The notes: generated by a model not told the origin, from the sequence alone. Counted from the stretch's first letter, positions 16,726 through 26,326 are shown. The stretch is 64,000 nt of DNA from Agrobacterium rosae (GCF_002915175.1 NZ_NXEJ01000008.1:531096-595095), one strand, 5' to 3'. Numbers and translations: made by a program.

Positions 16726-17889
16726 TCAACCGGCAAGCCGCTGTTCGGCCAGCTTTACCCAGTAGGAAATACCGTAGCCGATGGCTTCGTCGTTAAAGTC
16801 GTAGCTTGGGTTGTGCAGCCCTGCACTTTCACCATTTCCCAGAAAAATGAAGGCACCTGGACGTTCCTTCAGCATGTAGGAAAAATCCTCCCCAGCCATG
16901 GACGGATCGACATCGGGATCGACATTCTTCTCTCCCACAACGTCCCGAGCGATGCGGATAGCGTGTTCTGTTTCGTCGGCATGGTTGACGGTAACAGGGC
17001 AATAACGCTCGTAAATAGCTTCTGCTTCGGCACCGTTGGCCTGAGCGATACCCTCAGCCATCCGCTTGATGCGCGCCTCAGCCATATCGCGGACGTCTTC
17101 GTCCAGCGTACGGACAGTACCTGCAATGATTGCTTCGTTGGGAATGATATTGTGGCTGGAGCCAGCCTGAAAACGGGTGACGGACACGACCACCGAACGG
17201 ATCGGGTCGGTATTGCGGGAGGCAATCATCTGAAGGTTCGTCACGATCTGCGCGCCGATGGAAATAGGATCAACCGTTCGATGCGGCTGCGCCGCGTGGC
17301 CACCCTGCCCTTTGACCAGAATGGAGAACTTATCCGGCGCCGCCATTATGCCGCCCTTGCGGATGGCGAAAGATCCCAGGGGAATACCTGGCATATTGTG
17401 CATGCCGTAGATTTCATCCATGTCGAAGCGGGTCATTAGGCCATCTTCGACCATGGCAAGAGCACCGGCACCGCCTTCTTCGGCCGGCTGGAAGATCAAG
17501 GCCACGGAACCGTTGAAATTGCGCGTTTCGGCCAGATATTTCGCAGCGCCCAGCAGCATGGCCATATGACCATCGTGACCACAGGCGTGCATCTTGCCGG
17601 ACACCTTCGAGGCCCAGGGCTTGCCGGTTTCTTCGACGATTGGCAAAGCATCCATGTCGGATCTCAAACCGATCATGCGGCCTTTGCCATGCTTGCCGTG
17701 AATGACGCCGACGACGCCGGTGCGACCAATTCCCGTCACGATTTCGTCAACGCCGAAGGATTTCAGCTTGTCCGCCACGAATGCGGCAGTGTCGTCGACG
17801 TCGTATAGCAACTCCGGGTTCTCATGGAGATGACGCCGCCATTCGGTCGCTTCCGCCTGCAATTCCGCCGCTCTGTTCAAAACTGGCAT
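16726..17889 (-). CDS. M20-family amidohydrolase (hippurate hydrolase type)
   Basis: Cytosolic zinc or manganese amidohydrolase of 387 residues in the M20D/hippuricase family, which removes acyl groups from N-acyl amino acids or opens indole-acetyl conjugates. Metal-site motifs are complete: SDMDALP, MHACGHDGHMAM and the base QPAEEGG, with a later His in the SHNIIPNEA dimer region. It stands alone, divergent from the D,D-carboxypeptidase gene. A second member lies at 21361-22542 within a transporter operon; both have the same domain plan. Substrate is not predictable from sequence. Confidence 0.9.
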   Translation of the reverse strand: MPVLNRAAELQAEATEWRRHLHENPELLYDVDDTAAFVADKLKSFGVDEIVTGIGRTGVVGVIHGKHGKGRMIGLRSDMDALPIVEETGKPWASKVSGKMHACGHDGHMAMLLGAAKYLAETRNFNGSVALIFQPAEEGGAGALAMVEDGLMTRFDMDEIYGMHNMPGIPLGSFAIRKGGIMAAPDKFSILVKGQGGHAAQPHRTVDPISIGAQIVTNLQMIASRNTDPIRSVVVSVTRFQAGSSHNIIPNEAIIAGTVRTLDEDVRDMAEARIKRMAEGIAQANGAEAEAIYERYCPVTVNHADETEHAIRIARDVVGEKNVDPDVDPSMAGEDFSYMLKERPGAFIFLGNGESAGLHNPSYDFNDEAIGYGISYWVKLAEQRLAG

Positions 17890-18000
17890 TCTTTTATCCC
17901 TGATGTTCCATTCTCGACATGATGATTAGCGCTCCTCCGCAGCAAATATTGCGCCGCATAATTGACGCAATCAATGTACTTTGCCATTGCTAGGACATAT

Positions 18001-19158
18001 ATGGTGAATATTGCAAATCCCGATACGAAGACGGGAATCCGAGGATACGCCTTGCAAGATACATTGAGACCTAACCGCGCCGCAGGGCGGCTCGTAAAAA
18101 TCGTTGCCGCGATGTCTGCCAGTGTTCTGGCGATGACCTGTGTAGCACAGGCCAACCCTAAGATGGTTATTGATGTGAAGACCGGCAAGGTGATTTCGCA
18201 TCAGGAAGCATTCCGCAAATGGTATCCGGCTTCGCTGACAAAGCTGATGACCGCCTATATCGCATTCAGCGCCATGAAATCCGGCAAGCTAAGCCCCGAA
18301 ACCGAAGTTGTCATGAGCAAGAAGGCTGCCGACCAGCCTGCCAGCAAGATGTATTTCAAGCCAGGTTCCAAGCTGACGCTCGACAGTGCATTGAAGCTTT
18401 TGCTGATCAAGTCTGCTAATGACATTGCCGTGGCCATTGCCGAGACGGTGGGCGGTACGAGCGAAAATTTCGTAGCTCAGATGAATGCGCAGGCGGCACG
18501 TCTTGGCATGTCGTCCACACATTATGTCAACCCGAATGGTTTGCCGGGCAAGGGCCAATATACCACGGCGCGCGATCTCGCCGTGCTGGCGCTGATCCTG
18601 AAGCGCGAATTCCCTGAATATGCGCGGTACTTTTCGCTGGAAGGTGTCAGCACCGGCAAGAAGAACTACGCCAATTACAACATGCTTGTCGGTCGATTTG
18701 ACGGGGCCGACGGCATGAAGACCGGCTTTATCTGTGCATCTGGTTTCAATCAGGTCTCGTCTGCGTCACGGAATGGCCGTCAGGTCATCAGCGTTGTGCT
18801 GGGCGCAGACAGCCTTGCGGGCCGCACCGACCAGTCGGCTGACCTTTTGCAGATGGGGCTGACGGCACCGTCCAGCCAAGGCGTATCGATTGCCTCACTT
18901 GCGCCCTACGGCGAAACGCAATTCGTCAATGATATCAGTGCCGATATCTGCAATCCCAAAGCCGCTCAGGTGCGCAGCGAAAGTCGCGATGAGGCCGGCC
19001 GCATGATCATCAAATCACCCTATGTCCAGGAAATGACGCGCCCACCGGTCTATTCCTATGCGGGACTCATTCCCGGCAGCGAAACGGTTGTCGCCACCAC
19101 CGCTGGCAAGGGTGGCGTCGCCAATGTGCCGATCCCGATTCCGCGTCCGACATTTTGA
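18001..19158 (+). CDS. D-alanyl-D-alanine carboxypeptidase (PBP5/6-type, S11 family)
   Basis: Periplasmic serine peptidase that trims the terminal D-Ala from peptidoglycan stem peptides. I chose the ATG at 18001, with tagga 6-10 bases upstream, giving 385 residues; a TTG at 17962 and ATG at 17974 are in frame but less likely. About 30 residues precede the hydrophobic signal core IVAAMSASVLAMTCVAQA. The three active-site motifs are ASLTKLM (Ser near residue 77), SAND near 138 and KTG near 239. The C-terminal part is a short beta region followed by a proline-rich end (IPIPRPTF). It is divergent from the M20 amidohydrolase gene. Confidence 0.9.
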   Translation: MVNIANPDTKTGIRGYALQDTLRPNRAAGRLVKIVAAMSASVLAMTCVAQANPKMVIDVKTGKVISHQEAFRKWYPASLTKLMTAYIAFSAMKSGKLSPETEVVMSKKAADQPASKMYFKPGSKLTLDSALKLLLIKSANDIAVAIAETVGGTSENFVAQMNAQAARLGMSSTHYVNPNGLPGKGQYTTARDLAVLALILKREFPEYARYFSLEGVSTGKKNYANYNMLVGRFDGADGMKTGFICASGFNQVSSASRNGRQVISVVLGADSLAGRTDQSADLLQMGLTAPSSQGVSIASLAPYGETQFVNDISADICNPKAAQVRSESRDEAGRMIIKSPYVQEMTRPPVYSYAGLIPGSETVVATTAGKGGVANVPIPIPRPTF

Positions 19159-19252
19159 GCAATGAATGGCTCGTCCATGGACGGGCCTTTGTCTGTTTTG
19201 AAAATCGACGCTTACGCTGGCGGCATTTATTGCTATAAGGCGTCTCTCAACA

Positions 19253-19272
19253 TGTAATGTTCTAACGCTACA
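19253..19272. promoter_or_regulatory. Candidate Zur operator before the COG0523 GTPase gene
   Basis: TGTAATGTTCTAACGCTACA is a near-palindrome (TGTA..GTT..AAC..TACA) placed 9 bases before the ATG at 19282. It resembles AATGTTATAACATT-type Zur boxes. A weak promoter (cttacg 19211-19216, 17 bases, tataag 19234-19239) lies just upstream, so a bound repressor would block early elongation. Read by eye; not tested by a motif search. Confidence 0.45.
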
Positions 19273-19281
19273 GGTCGCCTC

Positions 19282-20388
19282 ATGGCACAGGATCGTATAC
19301 CGGTTTCCATCATCACAGGCTTTTTGGGTGCGGGAAAATCGACGCTGCTCAATCAGCTTCTGAAAGACCCTGCAATGCAGGATGCAGCCATTATCATCAA
19401 TGAATTCGGTGATGTCAGCATTGACCATTTGCTGGTTGAACGATCCGGCGATGGCATCATCGAACTGGCAGAGGGGTGCCTCTGCTGCACAGTGCGTGGT
19501 GAACTGGTAGATACGCTGGCGGAACTGATGGATGCCATCCAGACCGGCAAGCTGAAAAAGGTCAACCGCGTCGTCATCGAAACGACCGGCCTTGCCGACC
19601 CTGCCCCGGTCATGCAGTCGATCATCGGAAACCCGATCATCGCACAGAATTTCTCGCTGAATGGCATGGTAACCGTGGTGGATGCCGTGAATGGTTTATC
19701 CACGCTCGATCACCACACGGAGGCGGTCAAGCAGGTCGCGGTCGCGGATCGTCTGGTTTTGACGAAACAAACGCTTGGTTCAGAAGCGCAGATTAGGGCT
19801 CTGACGGATAGGCTGATATCTATAAACCCGCGGGCAACGATCGAAGACGGAGATCGAGGGGACTGGAAGGCTGTGGCACTTCTGGAAAACGGCCTGTACG
19901 ATGCCGCAAACAAGGTTGGCGATGTCAGCCGTTGGCTGGGCGAAGAGGCTCATCATGATCACCACCACCGCGACCACGGGCATCACCACCATCATGATGT
20001 GAACCGGCACAATGCCTCAATCCGCTCGTTTTCGATCGTGCACGAACAGCCGATCGATCCGATGGCCATCGAGATGTTTGTCGATCTTTTGCGTTCGGCC
20101 CATGGCGAGAAGCTTCTGCGCATGAAGGCTATCGTACATCTTTCGGACAACCCAGACCGACCACTCGTGCTGCATGGTGTGCAATCCATTTTCCACCCGC
20201 CGCAGCGCCTTGCCGCATGGCCGGACCCATCCGACCGGCGCACACGCATGGTTCTGATTACCCATGACCTGCCGGAAGCCTTCGTGAAGGATTTGTTCGG
20301 CGCGTTCACCGGTGCGGTTCGCATCGACAGACCGGACCGTCAGGCTGTTATGGACAATCCACTCGCGGTTCCCGGCATGCGGTTTTAG
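19282..20388 (+). CDS. CobW/COG0523-family GTP-dependent metallochaperone
   Basis: G3E-family GTPase of 368 residues. The P-loop GFLGAGKSTLLNQLL is near the N-terminus, the zinc-binding GCLCC motif (CxCC) is near residue 72, and a His-rich loop (HHDHHHRDHGHHHHHD) lies near residues 217-235 before the C-terminal CobW_C domain. The family delivers zinc or cobalt to client proteins. The His cluster, the stand-alone position away from cobalamin genes and a Zur-like palindrome immediately upstream point to zinc rather than cobalt. cobT lies 40 kb away in this window, so a cobalamin role cannot be fully excluded. Confidence 0.9.
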   Translation: MAQDRIPVSIITGFLGAGKSTLLNQLLKDPAMQDAAIIINEFGDVSIDHLLVERSGDGIIELAEGCLCCTVRGELVDTLAELMDAIQTGKLKKVNRVVIETTGLADPAPVMQSIIGNPIIAQNFSLNGMVTVVDAVNGLSTLDHHTEAVKQVAVADRLVLTKQTLGSEAQIRALTDRLISINPRATIEDGDRGDWKAVALLENGLYDAANKVGDVSRWLGEEAHHDHHHRDHGHHHHHDVNRHNASIRSFSIVHEQPIDPMAIEMFVDLLRSAHGEKLLRMKAIVHLSDNPDRPLVLHGVQSIFHPPQRLAAWPDPSDRRTRMVLITHDLPEAFVKDLFGAFTGAVRIDRPDRQAVMDNPLAVPGMRF

Positions 20389-20415
20389 GCACAACGCCTG
20401 TCATTGCGCGCAGTG

Positions 20416-21324
20416 CTATTTTAGGAAATCGAAACCCAGCACGGCAGCGCCGACGAGACCGGGTTCGATGGTGCATTCGGCCTGCACGACGAGTGGGCGC
20501 GAAAATCGGCGAAGAATACGCGAGCGCACAGCAAGGTCCAAGGCTTCGATCAACGCAGCCGAATTGGAAAGACCACCACCCACAGGCAGGATTGTCGCTC
20601 CGGTCACATTGACCACCAGTGCCAGCGGGCCTGACAGCATATCAATGTAGATATCCATCGTGCGAATTGCGTCCGCCTCGCCCGCCTGCCAGTTCTCCAA
20701 TATCTCTTCGGCAACCAATGTCTGTTTCGTCAGATGTCGATGCAGCTTTTCCATGCCCCGCGCGCTGCAGATGGCGTCGAGGCACCCTTCCAGTCCGCAG
20801 CCGCAGGCGAACCGTGGCAGGTCCACTGGAGGGTTGCCTGCACGGGTTGCGGCCACCGGACCATGACCCCACTCGCCAGCAAAACCACCACCGCTGTTGA
20901 TCAGCTTTCCGTCGATGACCAGAGCACCACCGACACCCGTGCCCAGAATAGCGCTGAACACCACGCGATGACCGCGTCCTGCGCCCGCCCCATACTCTGC
21001 CAAGGCGCAGCAGTCTGCATCATTGGCGATGAGAACCGGCAACCCGAGTGCAGCCTCAAGGTCGGCTTTCAGAGGCCTGTCATGGGCGCAGGGTATATTG
21101 GCGATGAAAGACCAGTCGGTGTCGGGATCGATGATGCCGGTAATCGACAGCGCGATACATTCCGGTGTACCACCGATTTCGGCGATGACCGATTTCAACA
21201 CCGATATGAAGGCATCGAAATCATGAATCGGCGTCTGCCTGCGAGCAACGGGCCTGATGTCATCCAGCGCCCGCGCGCCAGCACCCTTGATGGCGGTCCC
21301 GCCAATATCGAAACAGACGATCAA
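20416..21324 (-). CDS. ROK-family sugar kinase
   Basis: Cytosolic kinase of 302 residues in the ROK family (glucokinase, N-acetylglucosamine or N-acetylmannosamine kinase). The phosphate loop FDIGGTAIKGAG, the catalytic-base region NDADCCALAEY, the LGTGVGGALV loop and the ROK zinc motif CGCGLEGCLD are visible. The start is a TTG at 21324 with gggag upstream; no better ATG exists. It begins 36 bases after the M20 amidohydrolase stop on the same strand, so it is probably the last gene of the transporter operon. The sugar is unknown; an amino sugar released by the amidohydrolase is one possibility. Confidence 0.88.
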   Translation of the reverse strand: MIVCFDIGGTAIKGAGARALDDIRPVARRQTPIHDFDAFISVLKSVIAEIGGTPECIALSITGIIDPDTDWSFIANIPCAHDRPLKADLEAALGLPVLIANDADCCALAEYGAGAGRGHRVVFSAILGTGVGGALVIDGKLINSGGGFAGEWGHGPVAATRAGNPPVDLPRFACGCGLEGCLDAICSARGMEKLHRHLTKQTLVAEEILENWQAGEADAIRTMDIYIDMLSGPLALVVNVTGATILPVGGGLSNSAALIEALDLAVRSRILRRFSRPLVVQAECTIEPGLVGAAVLGFDFLK

Positions 21325-21360
21325 CTCAGAGCTCCCGGCAATAATACGCTAACGCAGCGC

Positions 21361-22542
21361 TTATGCCAGATAACGTTCCGTAAGTCTCGCCCACATAGCG
21401 GCACCAACCGTCAGGCTAGCATCGGCAAAATCATATTTGGAGCTGTGGAGAATGGCCGAGTTCATGCCGTTTCCGAGCCGCAGGAAACTACCGGGCTTCT
21501 GCTCCAGATAATAGGCGAAGTCCTCGCTGCCGGGAATGAGGTGGCAAGTCGAAACATTGTCCGTACCGATGAGTTCTTCGGCCACGGTGCGGGCAAATGC
21601 GGTTTCTTCTTCCGAGTTCACGACAACGGGATAGCCGTGCTGGTAATCCATCTCCACCGTTGCACCGAAGCCATCGACCACGGCATGTGTCAACTTGGTG
21701 ATGCGCTCTTCCAGCAGATCGCGAATACGTGGCTCGAAGCAACGCACGCTGAGCGCCAGCTTGGCATATTCCGGGATGACGTTAACGGCTTCGCCTGCAT
21801 GAATCGTGCCGACGGTGACGACTGCCGTCTGTGTCGGGTCGATATTGCGCGAAACGACCGTCTGCAAGGCCACGACCAGGTTACAGGCGACCACGATAGG
21901 ATCGATTGTAAGGTGAGGACGCGAGGCGTGGCCACCTTTGCCCTTGATGGTGATGGTGACCATGTCCGACGATGCCATGAGGGGACCGGAACGCAGCAGA
22001 ATAGCGCCCTCCGGTGCGCCGGGGTGGTTGTGCAGGCCGAAAATCGCGTCGAATGGAAAGCGCTCGAACAGACCATCAGCAATCATCTTTTGCGCGCCGC
22101 TGGGCTTGCCCGCCTCTTCCGCCGGCTGGAACACCAAAGTGACGGTGCCGTTGAAACGGCGCGTCTTGGCCAGATGTTGCGCAGCCCCCAGCAACACCGT
22201 GGTGTGGCCGTCATGGCCGCAGGCATGCATCTTTCCCGGCACTTTGCTGGCATAGGGTTTGCCGGTTTCTTCGAGAATAGGCAGCGCATCCATATCCGCG
22301 CGGATGGCGATGCCCTTCTTGCTTTCGCCGACCGTCAGACGTGCGACGACCCCATGACCACCGACATTTCGTGTGACGTCATAGCCCCAGCTTTCCAGTT
22401 TTTCCGCAACGTAACGCGCGGTTTCCGCCTCTTCGAAAGACAGCTCCGGATTGGCGTGAAGATGCCGCCGCGTCTCGATAAGGTCAGCCTCCATATCGGC
22501 GAAATCAGATACACGGGCAAAAGCATTGTCGAGCACGGTCAT
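21361..22542 (-). CDS. M20-family amidohydrolase in transporter operon
   Basis: Cytosolic metal-dependent amidohydrolase of 393 residues, M20D/hippuricase type. Metal and catalytic motifs are intact: RADMDALP, MHACGHDGHTTV and QPAEEAG. The ATG at 22542 has ggag just upstream. It lies 92 bases behind the amino acid-type ABC ATPase gene and 36 bases before the ROK kinase gene, all on the minus strand. This suggests that it hydrolyses an imported N-acyl or amide-linked compound. It is a paralogue of 16726-17889 but in a different context. Confidence 0.9.
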   Translation of the reverse strand: MTVLDNAFARVSDFADMEADLIETRRHLHANPELSFEEAETARYVAEKLESWGYDVTRNVGGHGVVARLTVGESKKGIAIRADMDALPILEETGKPYASKVPGKMHACGHDGHTTVLLGAAQHLAKTRRFNGTVTLVFQPAEEAGKPSGAQKMIADGLFERFPFDAIFGLHNHPGAPEGAILLRSGPLMASSDMVTITIKGKGGHASRPHLTIDPIVVACNLVVALQTVVSRNIDPTQTAVVTVGTIHAGEAVNVIPEYAKLALSVRCFEPRIRDLLEERITKLTHAVVDGFGATVEMDYQHGYPVVVNSEEETAFARTVAEELIGTDNVSTCHLIPGSEDFAYYLEQKPGSFLRLGNGMNSAILHSSKYDFADASLTVGAAMWARLTERYLA

Positions 22543-22634
22543 GGGAACTCCAATTCAGAAAGCACGCATCCGAGCGTGCTGCTTAAATGTGAATAGGATG
22601 CCCCGGCCAATTGCCGGGGCACCGCTTACGTCAT

Positions 22635-23417
22635 TCAAAGAAAACGCGACAGGAAGGCCTGTGTACGTGGATGCTGGGGATTTCCAATCACCTCTTCCGG
22701 CGTTCCCATCTCCACGATATGGCCGCCATCCATGAAGACGACGCGGTCGGCTGCTTCCTTGGCAAAGCCTATTTCATGCGTGACAACGATCATCGTCAAG
22801 CCCTGGCGCGCAAGATCGCGCATGGTGGAGAGAACCTCACCCACCAGTTCCGGGTCGAGCGCGGATGTCGGCTCATCGAACAGCATCAGTTTCGGCTTGA
22901 TGGCAAGGGCGCGCGCAATGGCGACGCGTTGCTGTTGGCCACCGGAAAGCTGACGCGGATAATTATCCGCCTTATCGGACAGCCCAACCTTCTGCAAAAG
23001 CTCCCGCGCATAGGCCGTGGCCTCTGCCTTGCTTTCGCCGTGGACGCCGACGGGTGCTTCGATGATGTTCTGCAACGCCGTCATGTGCGGGTAGAGATTG
23101 AACTGCTGGAACACCATGCCGATGTTGCGACGCTGCGCAGCGATGGCGTTGCCCGACAGCTTCTCCAGCTTGTTGTTGCGGAAGCGATATCCGATCTGCT
23201 CCCCGCCCACCTCGATCGATCCGCGATTGATCGATTCCAGGTGATTGATACAGCGCAGGAACGTGGATTTTCCCGAACCGGAGGGGCCCAGGACGACCAC
23301 GACCTCTCCTGGGAAGACTTCCAAGTCGATGCCTTTGAGAACTTCAAGCTGATCGAAGGCCTTGTGGACGTTGCGGGCGCGCACGAGCGGCTGTTTGTCA
23401 TGATCTGCGGCGGTCAT
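22635..23417 (-). CDS. Polar amino acid-type ABC transporter ATP-binding protein
   Basis: ATPase of the GlnQ/HisP class, 260 residues. Walker A is GPSGSGKST, the signature [15 protein letters not shown], Walker [15 protein letters not shown] and the switch VTHEIGFA. The start overlaps the permease stop by 4 bases (23414-23417). It works at the cytoplasmic face with the permease and binding protein encoded directly upstream. The class normally imports amino acids, opines or related small charged solutes. Confidence 0.94.
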   Translation of the reverse strand: MTAADHDKQPLVRARNVHKAFDQLEVLKGIDLEVFPGEVVVVLGPSGSGKSTFLRCINHLESINRGSIEVGGEQIGYRFRNNKLEKLSGNAIAAQRRNIGMVFQQFNLYPHMTALQNIIEAPVGVHGESKAEATAYARELLQKVGLSDKADNYPRQLSGGQQQRVAIARALAIKPKLMLFDEPTSALDPELVGEVLSTMRDLARQGLTMIVVTHEIGFAKEAADRVVFMDGGHIVEMGTPEEVIGNPQHPRTQAFLSRFL

Positions 23418-24337
23418 GGTGTTGGCTCCGGCTGAACGGCGGGCGCTTGAGCGGTAGCAGTGCGACGGTCGCCTCTGCCGTAGTAGCGCTCGATATAACC
23501 CTGACCAATATTGAGAACGGAAGTGATCAACAGATACCAGATGACCGCTACCATCAACATCGGAACGATTTCGAAGGTACGGTTATAGATAGACTGCACG
23601 GAGTACAGCAAGTCTGCCATGGCGATGACGCTAACGAGCGAGGTCGCTTTGATCATGCTGATCAACTGATTGCCGGTTGGCGGTACGATGGAGCGCATAG
23701 CCTGCGGAATGATGATCCGCCACAAGACCCGTGCCTTCGTCATACCGAAAGCTTCCGCCGTTTCGGCCTGACCTCTATCGACAGACAGAAGACCGCCGCG
23801 AATGATTTCCGCCATATAGGCAGCTTCGTTGAGCGCAAGCCCGACGATGGCAGCTGTCATGGGCGTAATGACCGAGTTGGTTTCCCAGCTGATCAGTGTT
23901 GGACCGAAGGGAATGGCGATGGAGATTTCCGGAAAGAGCGTGGACAGATTGTACCAGAAGATGAGTTGGACGAGCAGAGGCGTTCCACGGAAGAACCAGA
24001 CGAACAGTCCCGACAGCGAGCTTGCCAGAACGTCCTGCGACATGCGCGCAACGGCAAGCAACAAGCCCAGCACGACGCCGATCAGCATCGCGACGACCGT
24101 CAAGCCAAGGCTGACAGAAAGGCCCTGCATGACGGTGGGGTCAAAGAAATACTGCGCAACGACCCGCCAGCCGAAGTTTTCGTTGTTGGCCACAATCCAT
24201 GCGAAGTTCGCGGCAATCAGGACGGTGATGAGCCAGAGCGTGACACGACCGGTTTGAAAAGGGCGATGGACATTTGCCACATCGCGTGGGTCCGCACCAC
24301 CAGATGGTGATGCGGTGTGAGCGGGAGCCGCACTCAT
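23414..24337 (-). CDS. Polar amino acid-type ABC transporter permease
   Basis: Inner-membrane permease of the HisM/GlnP family, 307 residues. About 45 polar residues come first, then membrane segments starting [16 protein letters not shown]. The EAA-type loop for the ATPase is visible ([24 protein letters not shown]). It is encoded as a single permease and so probably works as a homodimer. The gene overlaps both neighbours by 4 bases (binding protein before, ATPase after), which shows tight translational coupling. Confidence 0.93.
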   Translation of the reverse strand: MSAAPAHTASPSGGADPRDVANVHRPFQTGRVTLWLITVLIAANFAWIVANNENFGWRVVAQYFFDPTVMQGLSVSLGLTVVAMLIGVVLGLLLAVARMSQDVLASSLSGLFVWFFRGTPLLVQLIFWYNLSTLFPEISIAIPFGPTLISWETNSVITPMTAAIVGLALNEAAYMAEIIRGGLLSVDRGQAETAEAFGMTKARVLWRIIIPQAMRSIVPPTGNQLISMIKATSLVSVIAMADLLYSVQSIYNRTFEIVPMLMVAVIWYLLITSVLNIGQGYIERYYGRGDRRTATAQAPAVQPEPTP

Positions 24338-25224
24338 TTCTTTTCAACTCCCACCAGATTGATACCGGGTGTTTTGATCTCGTTGTTTTCCAGGCCCCAT
24401 TTCTTCATGATGATGCCGTAAGTGCCGTTATCGATGAGAACCTTGACGCCATCCCGCAGGACTTCGCCCAGTGGAGATCCCTTTGGCACGACCGCACCCT
24501 GAAACAGATCCTCGAAACCGTTTTTCTCACCGACGCCGGTCAGTTCCAGCTGCCCGTTGGCCTGGGATACGAAATAGGTCAACGGTGCCTGCGAAGAGAA
24601 GAACGCATCGGCGCGCTTGGAGCGAACCGCCAGAATGGAGCTTGGCTGGTCAGTATAGGACTGAACCTCGACCGGCTTCTTGCCGTCGGCGGTGCATTTT
24701 TCAACCTGCGCCTTGATGACTTTCTCAGCCGAGCCACCAGCCATGACCGCAATGCGGGTGCCGCATGCCGTATCCAGCGAAACGATGCCCTTTGGGTTGC
24801 CCTTCTGCACGGCGAATACGACGAATTCCTGTACCCAATCTACGAAGTCATTGGATTCCTGGCGTGTTTTGAAATCTCCCACCGGGCCAAAGGCGAACTG
24901 GTAGCGACCAGAATTGACACCGGAAAGCAAGGCCGGAAGGCCGCCCACCGTGGCATGCTCGATCTTCACGCCCAGCACTTGCCCGAGCGCATCGGTAAGG
25001 TCGGCACTCGCACCGGTCAGTTCCGTGCCCGTGACGATTTCATAGGGAGGAAAAGAGCCGTTGTTGACGGAAATCATCTTGCCATCGGTGCGAATTTTCT
25101 CCGGCAGGCGGGCATTCAGCTCTTTATTGACAGTCTGCTGCGGGATGGCTGCGTCCTGTGCCAGCGCTGGCGTGGCCAGTAACAAGCCCAGCAGAGCAAC
25201 GGACGTGGTGAGTTTCGAGTACAT
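24334..25224 (-). CDS. Polar amino acid-type ABC transporter binding protein
   Basis: Periplasmic binding protein (SBP_bac_3 family) of 296 residues with signal peptide LTTSVALLGLLLATPALAQ. The mature part shows the family pattern: a Phe-Pro-Pro-Tyr near the first ligand loop (GSFPPYEIVTG), LTDALGQVLGVKIE, then a second lobe. It overlaps the permease gene by 4 bases. The ATG at 25224 follows ggggaa. The aromatic/proline pattern fits a small amino acid- or opine-like ligand; the exact ligand is unknown. Confidence 0.93.
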   Translation of the reverse strand: MYSKLTTSVALLGLLLATPALAQDAAIPQQTVNKELNARLPEKIRTDGKMISVNNGSFPPYEIVTGTELTGASADLTDALGQVLGVKIEHATVGGLPALLSGVNSGRYQFAFGPVGDFKTRQESNDFVDWVQEFVVFAVQKGNPKGIVSLDTACGTRIAVMAGGSAEKVIKAQVEKCTADGKKPVEVQSYTDQPSSILAVRSKRADAFFSSQAPLTYFVSQANGQLELTGVGEKNGFEDLFQGAVVPKGSPLGEVLRDGVKVLIDNGTYGIIMKKWGLENNEIKTPGINLVGVEKK

Positions 25225-25278
25225 GGCATTCCCCTTTTTTGGTTTAACTTTGAATGTCTGTTTGTCTTGAATATCGCA

Positions 25279-26241
25279 TCAGCGGCCAGTGGCTTGCTTT
25301 GGAAACAGGTCGGCAGGCGAAAGAAGCCGCGGCAGAATTTTTTGCTCGTGAAGCTCGGTCGCAAAATCGGCGATCATCTTCTCGTTGGCCTCAAAGCCAT
25401 TGGCGCTCCACGAGGGAGAAAGATCGGCAGCACAACGGCGCAACTCATCGATCATCCACGGCGTAGTATCGGCATATTTCTCACGCTTTTCCAACCACAT
25501 ACGCTGCGACGCATCAAGGAGCTCGCTCAACTCATCCATGATCCACGGATGTTCGGCCACGATCGCGGCCTTAAAGCCGATCAGGTGCATACCCGGCACA
25601 TAGCCGACATCGTTGAAATAGTCGACTTCAGCTGAACGATAGTCATCCAGAACCTGCCGCAGGGTCGAGTCTTTATCGAAGAAACCTTTCGGCATGAAAG
25701 GTGTGAAAACGGCATCCAGCCCGCCATCATTAAGCAGATCAACCATCGGGCGCTCACCCGGAGCGGCCTCGATGCGGCCTGGGCGGCCAAAACCATCAAG
25801 ACGGTCAGTGATGGGATGGTCTTTCGTCAGACGCCCGGCATACCACATTGCATCTTCAACGCCGACGCCTTCGCGGCGAACGGCGGCGCGCGTCCAGGTG
25901 TTGCCCGAATCCCGCCAGCCGGTGACACCAATCTTCTTGCCTGCCAGATCAGATAGCTGGCGAATGGAACTGGCCTTGCTGGTGATGATACAGCGGTGGC
26001 GGAAACCGCGCATGATAAAGTTGGGCATACCGACAACGCTCTCATCACCATCATGACGCATCTGTGCGTAACGACTGAAAGACATTTCCGCGACATCATA
26101 GGCGGCATCGGTTGCAACGTTGGAAATAAGGGTTCCAACTCGGTCAACTCTAATATCAAGGCGGGGCGAGGATACATCTCCGAGGACGAGCGGGGTCATA
26201 TAGTCCCAATCACGGAGTGCGAGGCGAAGCGTAACGGTCAT
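25279..26241 (-). CDS. 4,5-dihydroxyphthalate decarboxylase-like / binding-protein-fold enzyme
   Basis: Protein of 320 residues whose start (VTLRLALRDWDYMTPLVLGDV) and core (DVAEMSFSRYAQM, KKIGVTGWRDSGNTWTRAAVRREGV) match the Pht5-like family, which shares the fold of type-2 periplasmic binding proteins. There is no signal peptide, so it is probably cytosolic. That favours an enzyme over a transport protein. It is the first gene of the minus-strand operon, 54 bases before the ABC binding protein, and is divergent from the MocR regulator. The annotated relatives include both decarboxylases and solute-binding proteins, so the reaction stays open. Confidence 0.75.
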   Translation of the reverse strand: MTVTLRLALRDWDYMTPLVLGDVSSPRLDIRVDRVGTLISNVATDAAYDVAEMSFSRYAQMRHDGDESVVGMPNFIMRGFRHRCIITSKASSIRQLSDLAGKKIGVTGWRDSGNTWTRAAVRREGVGVEDAMWYAGRLTKDHPITDRLDGFGRPGRIEAAPGERPMVDLLNDGGLDAVFTPFMPKGFFDKDSTLRQVLDDYRSAEVDYFNDVGYVPGMHLIGFKAAIVAEHPWIMDELSELLDASQRMWLEKREKYADTTPWMIDELRRCAADLSPSWSANGFEANEKMIADFATELHEQKILPRLLSPADLFPKQATGR

Positions 26242-26280
26242 GCTGAATGCTCACAAAAAAATCTCGGTAATCAAAAGTTA

Positions 26281-26326
26281 AATGTTCAAATTACAAACAT
26301 CAAATGTTATTACGTTATTGAACATT
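26281..26326. promoter_or_regulatory. Four-half-site array in the divergent promoter (candidate MocR operator)
   Basis: The AT-rich gap holds aatgttcaa (26281-26289) and its exact reverse complement ttgaacatt (26318-26326). Between them sit aacat (26296-26300) and atgtt (26304-26308). MocR/GabR-type regulators usually bind paired direct and inverted sites in the gap they share with a target gene, which fits. Binding is inferred. Confidence 0.5.

Noticed and set aside
19282..20388. Calling this gene cobW of cobalamin synthesis
   Set aside because: It is not in a cobalamin operon, has a His-rich zinc-type loop and a Zur-like site; the general COG0523 name is safer.
20734..22596. 620-residue plus-strand open frame
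   Set aside because: It is antisense to the ROK kinase and M20 amidohydrolase genes, His/Arg/Gln-rich without domains; the minus-strand genes have complete catalytic motifs.
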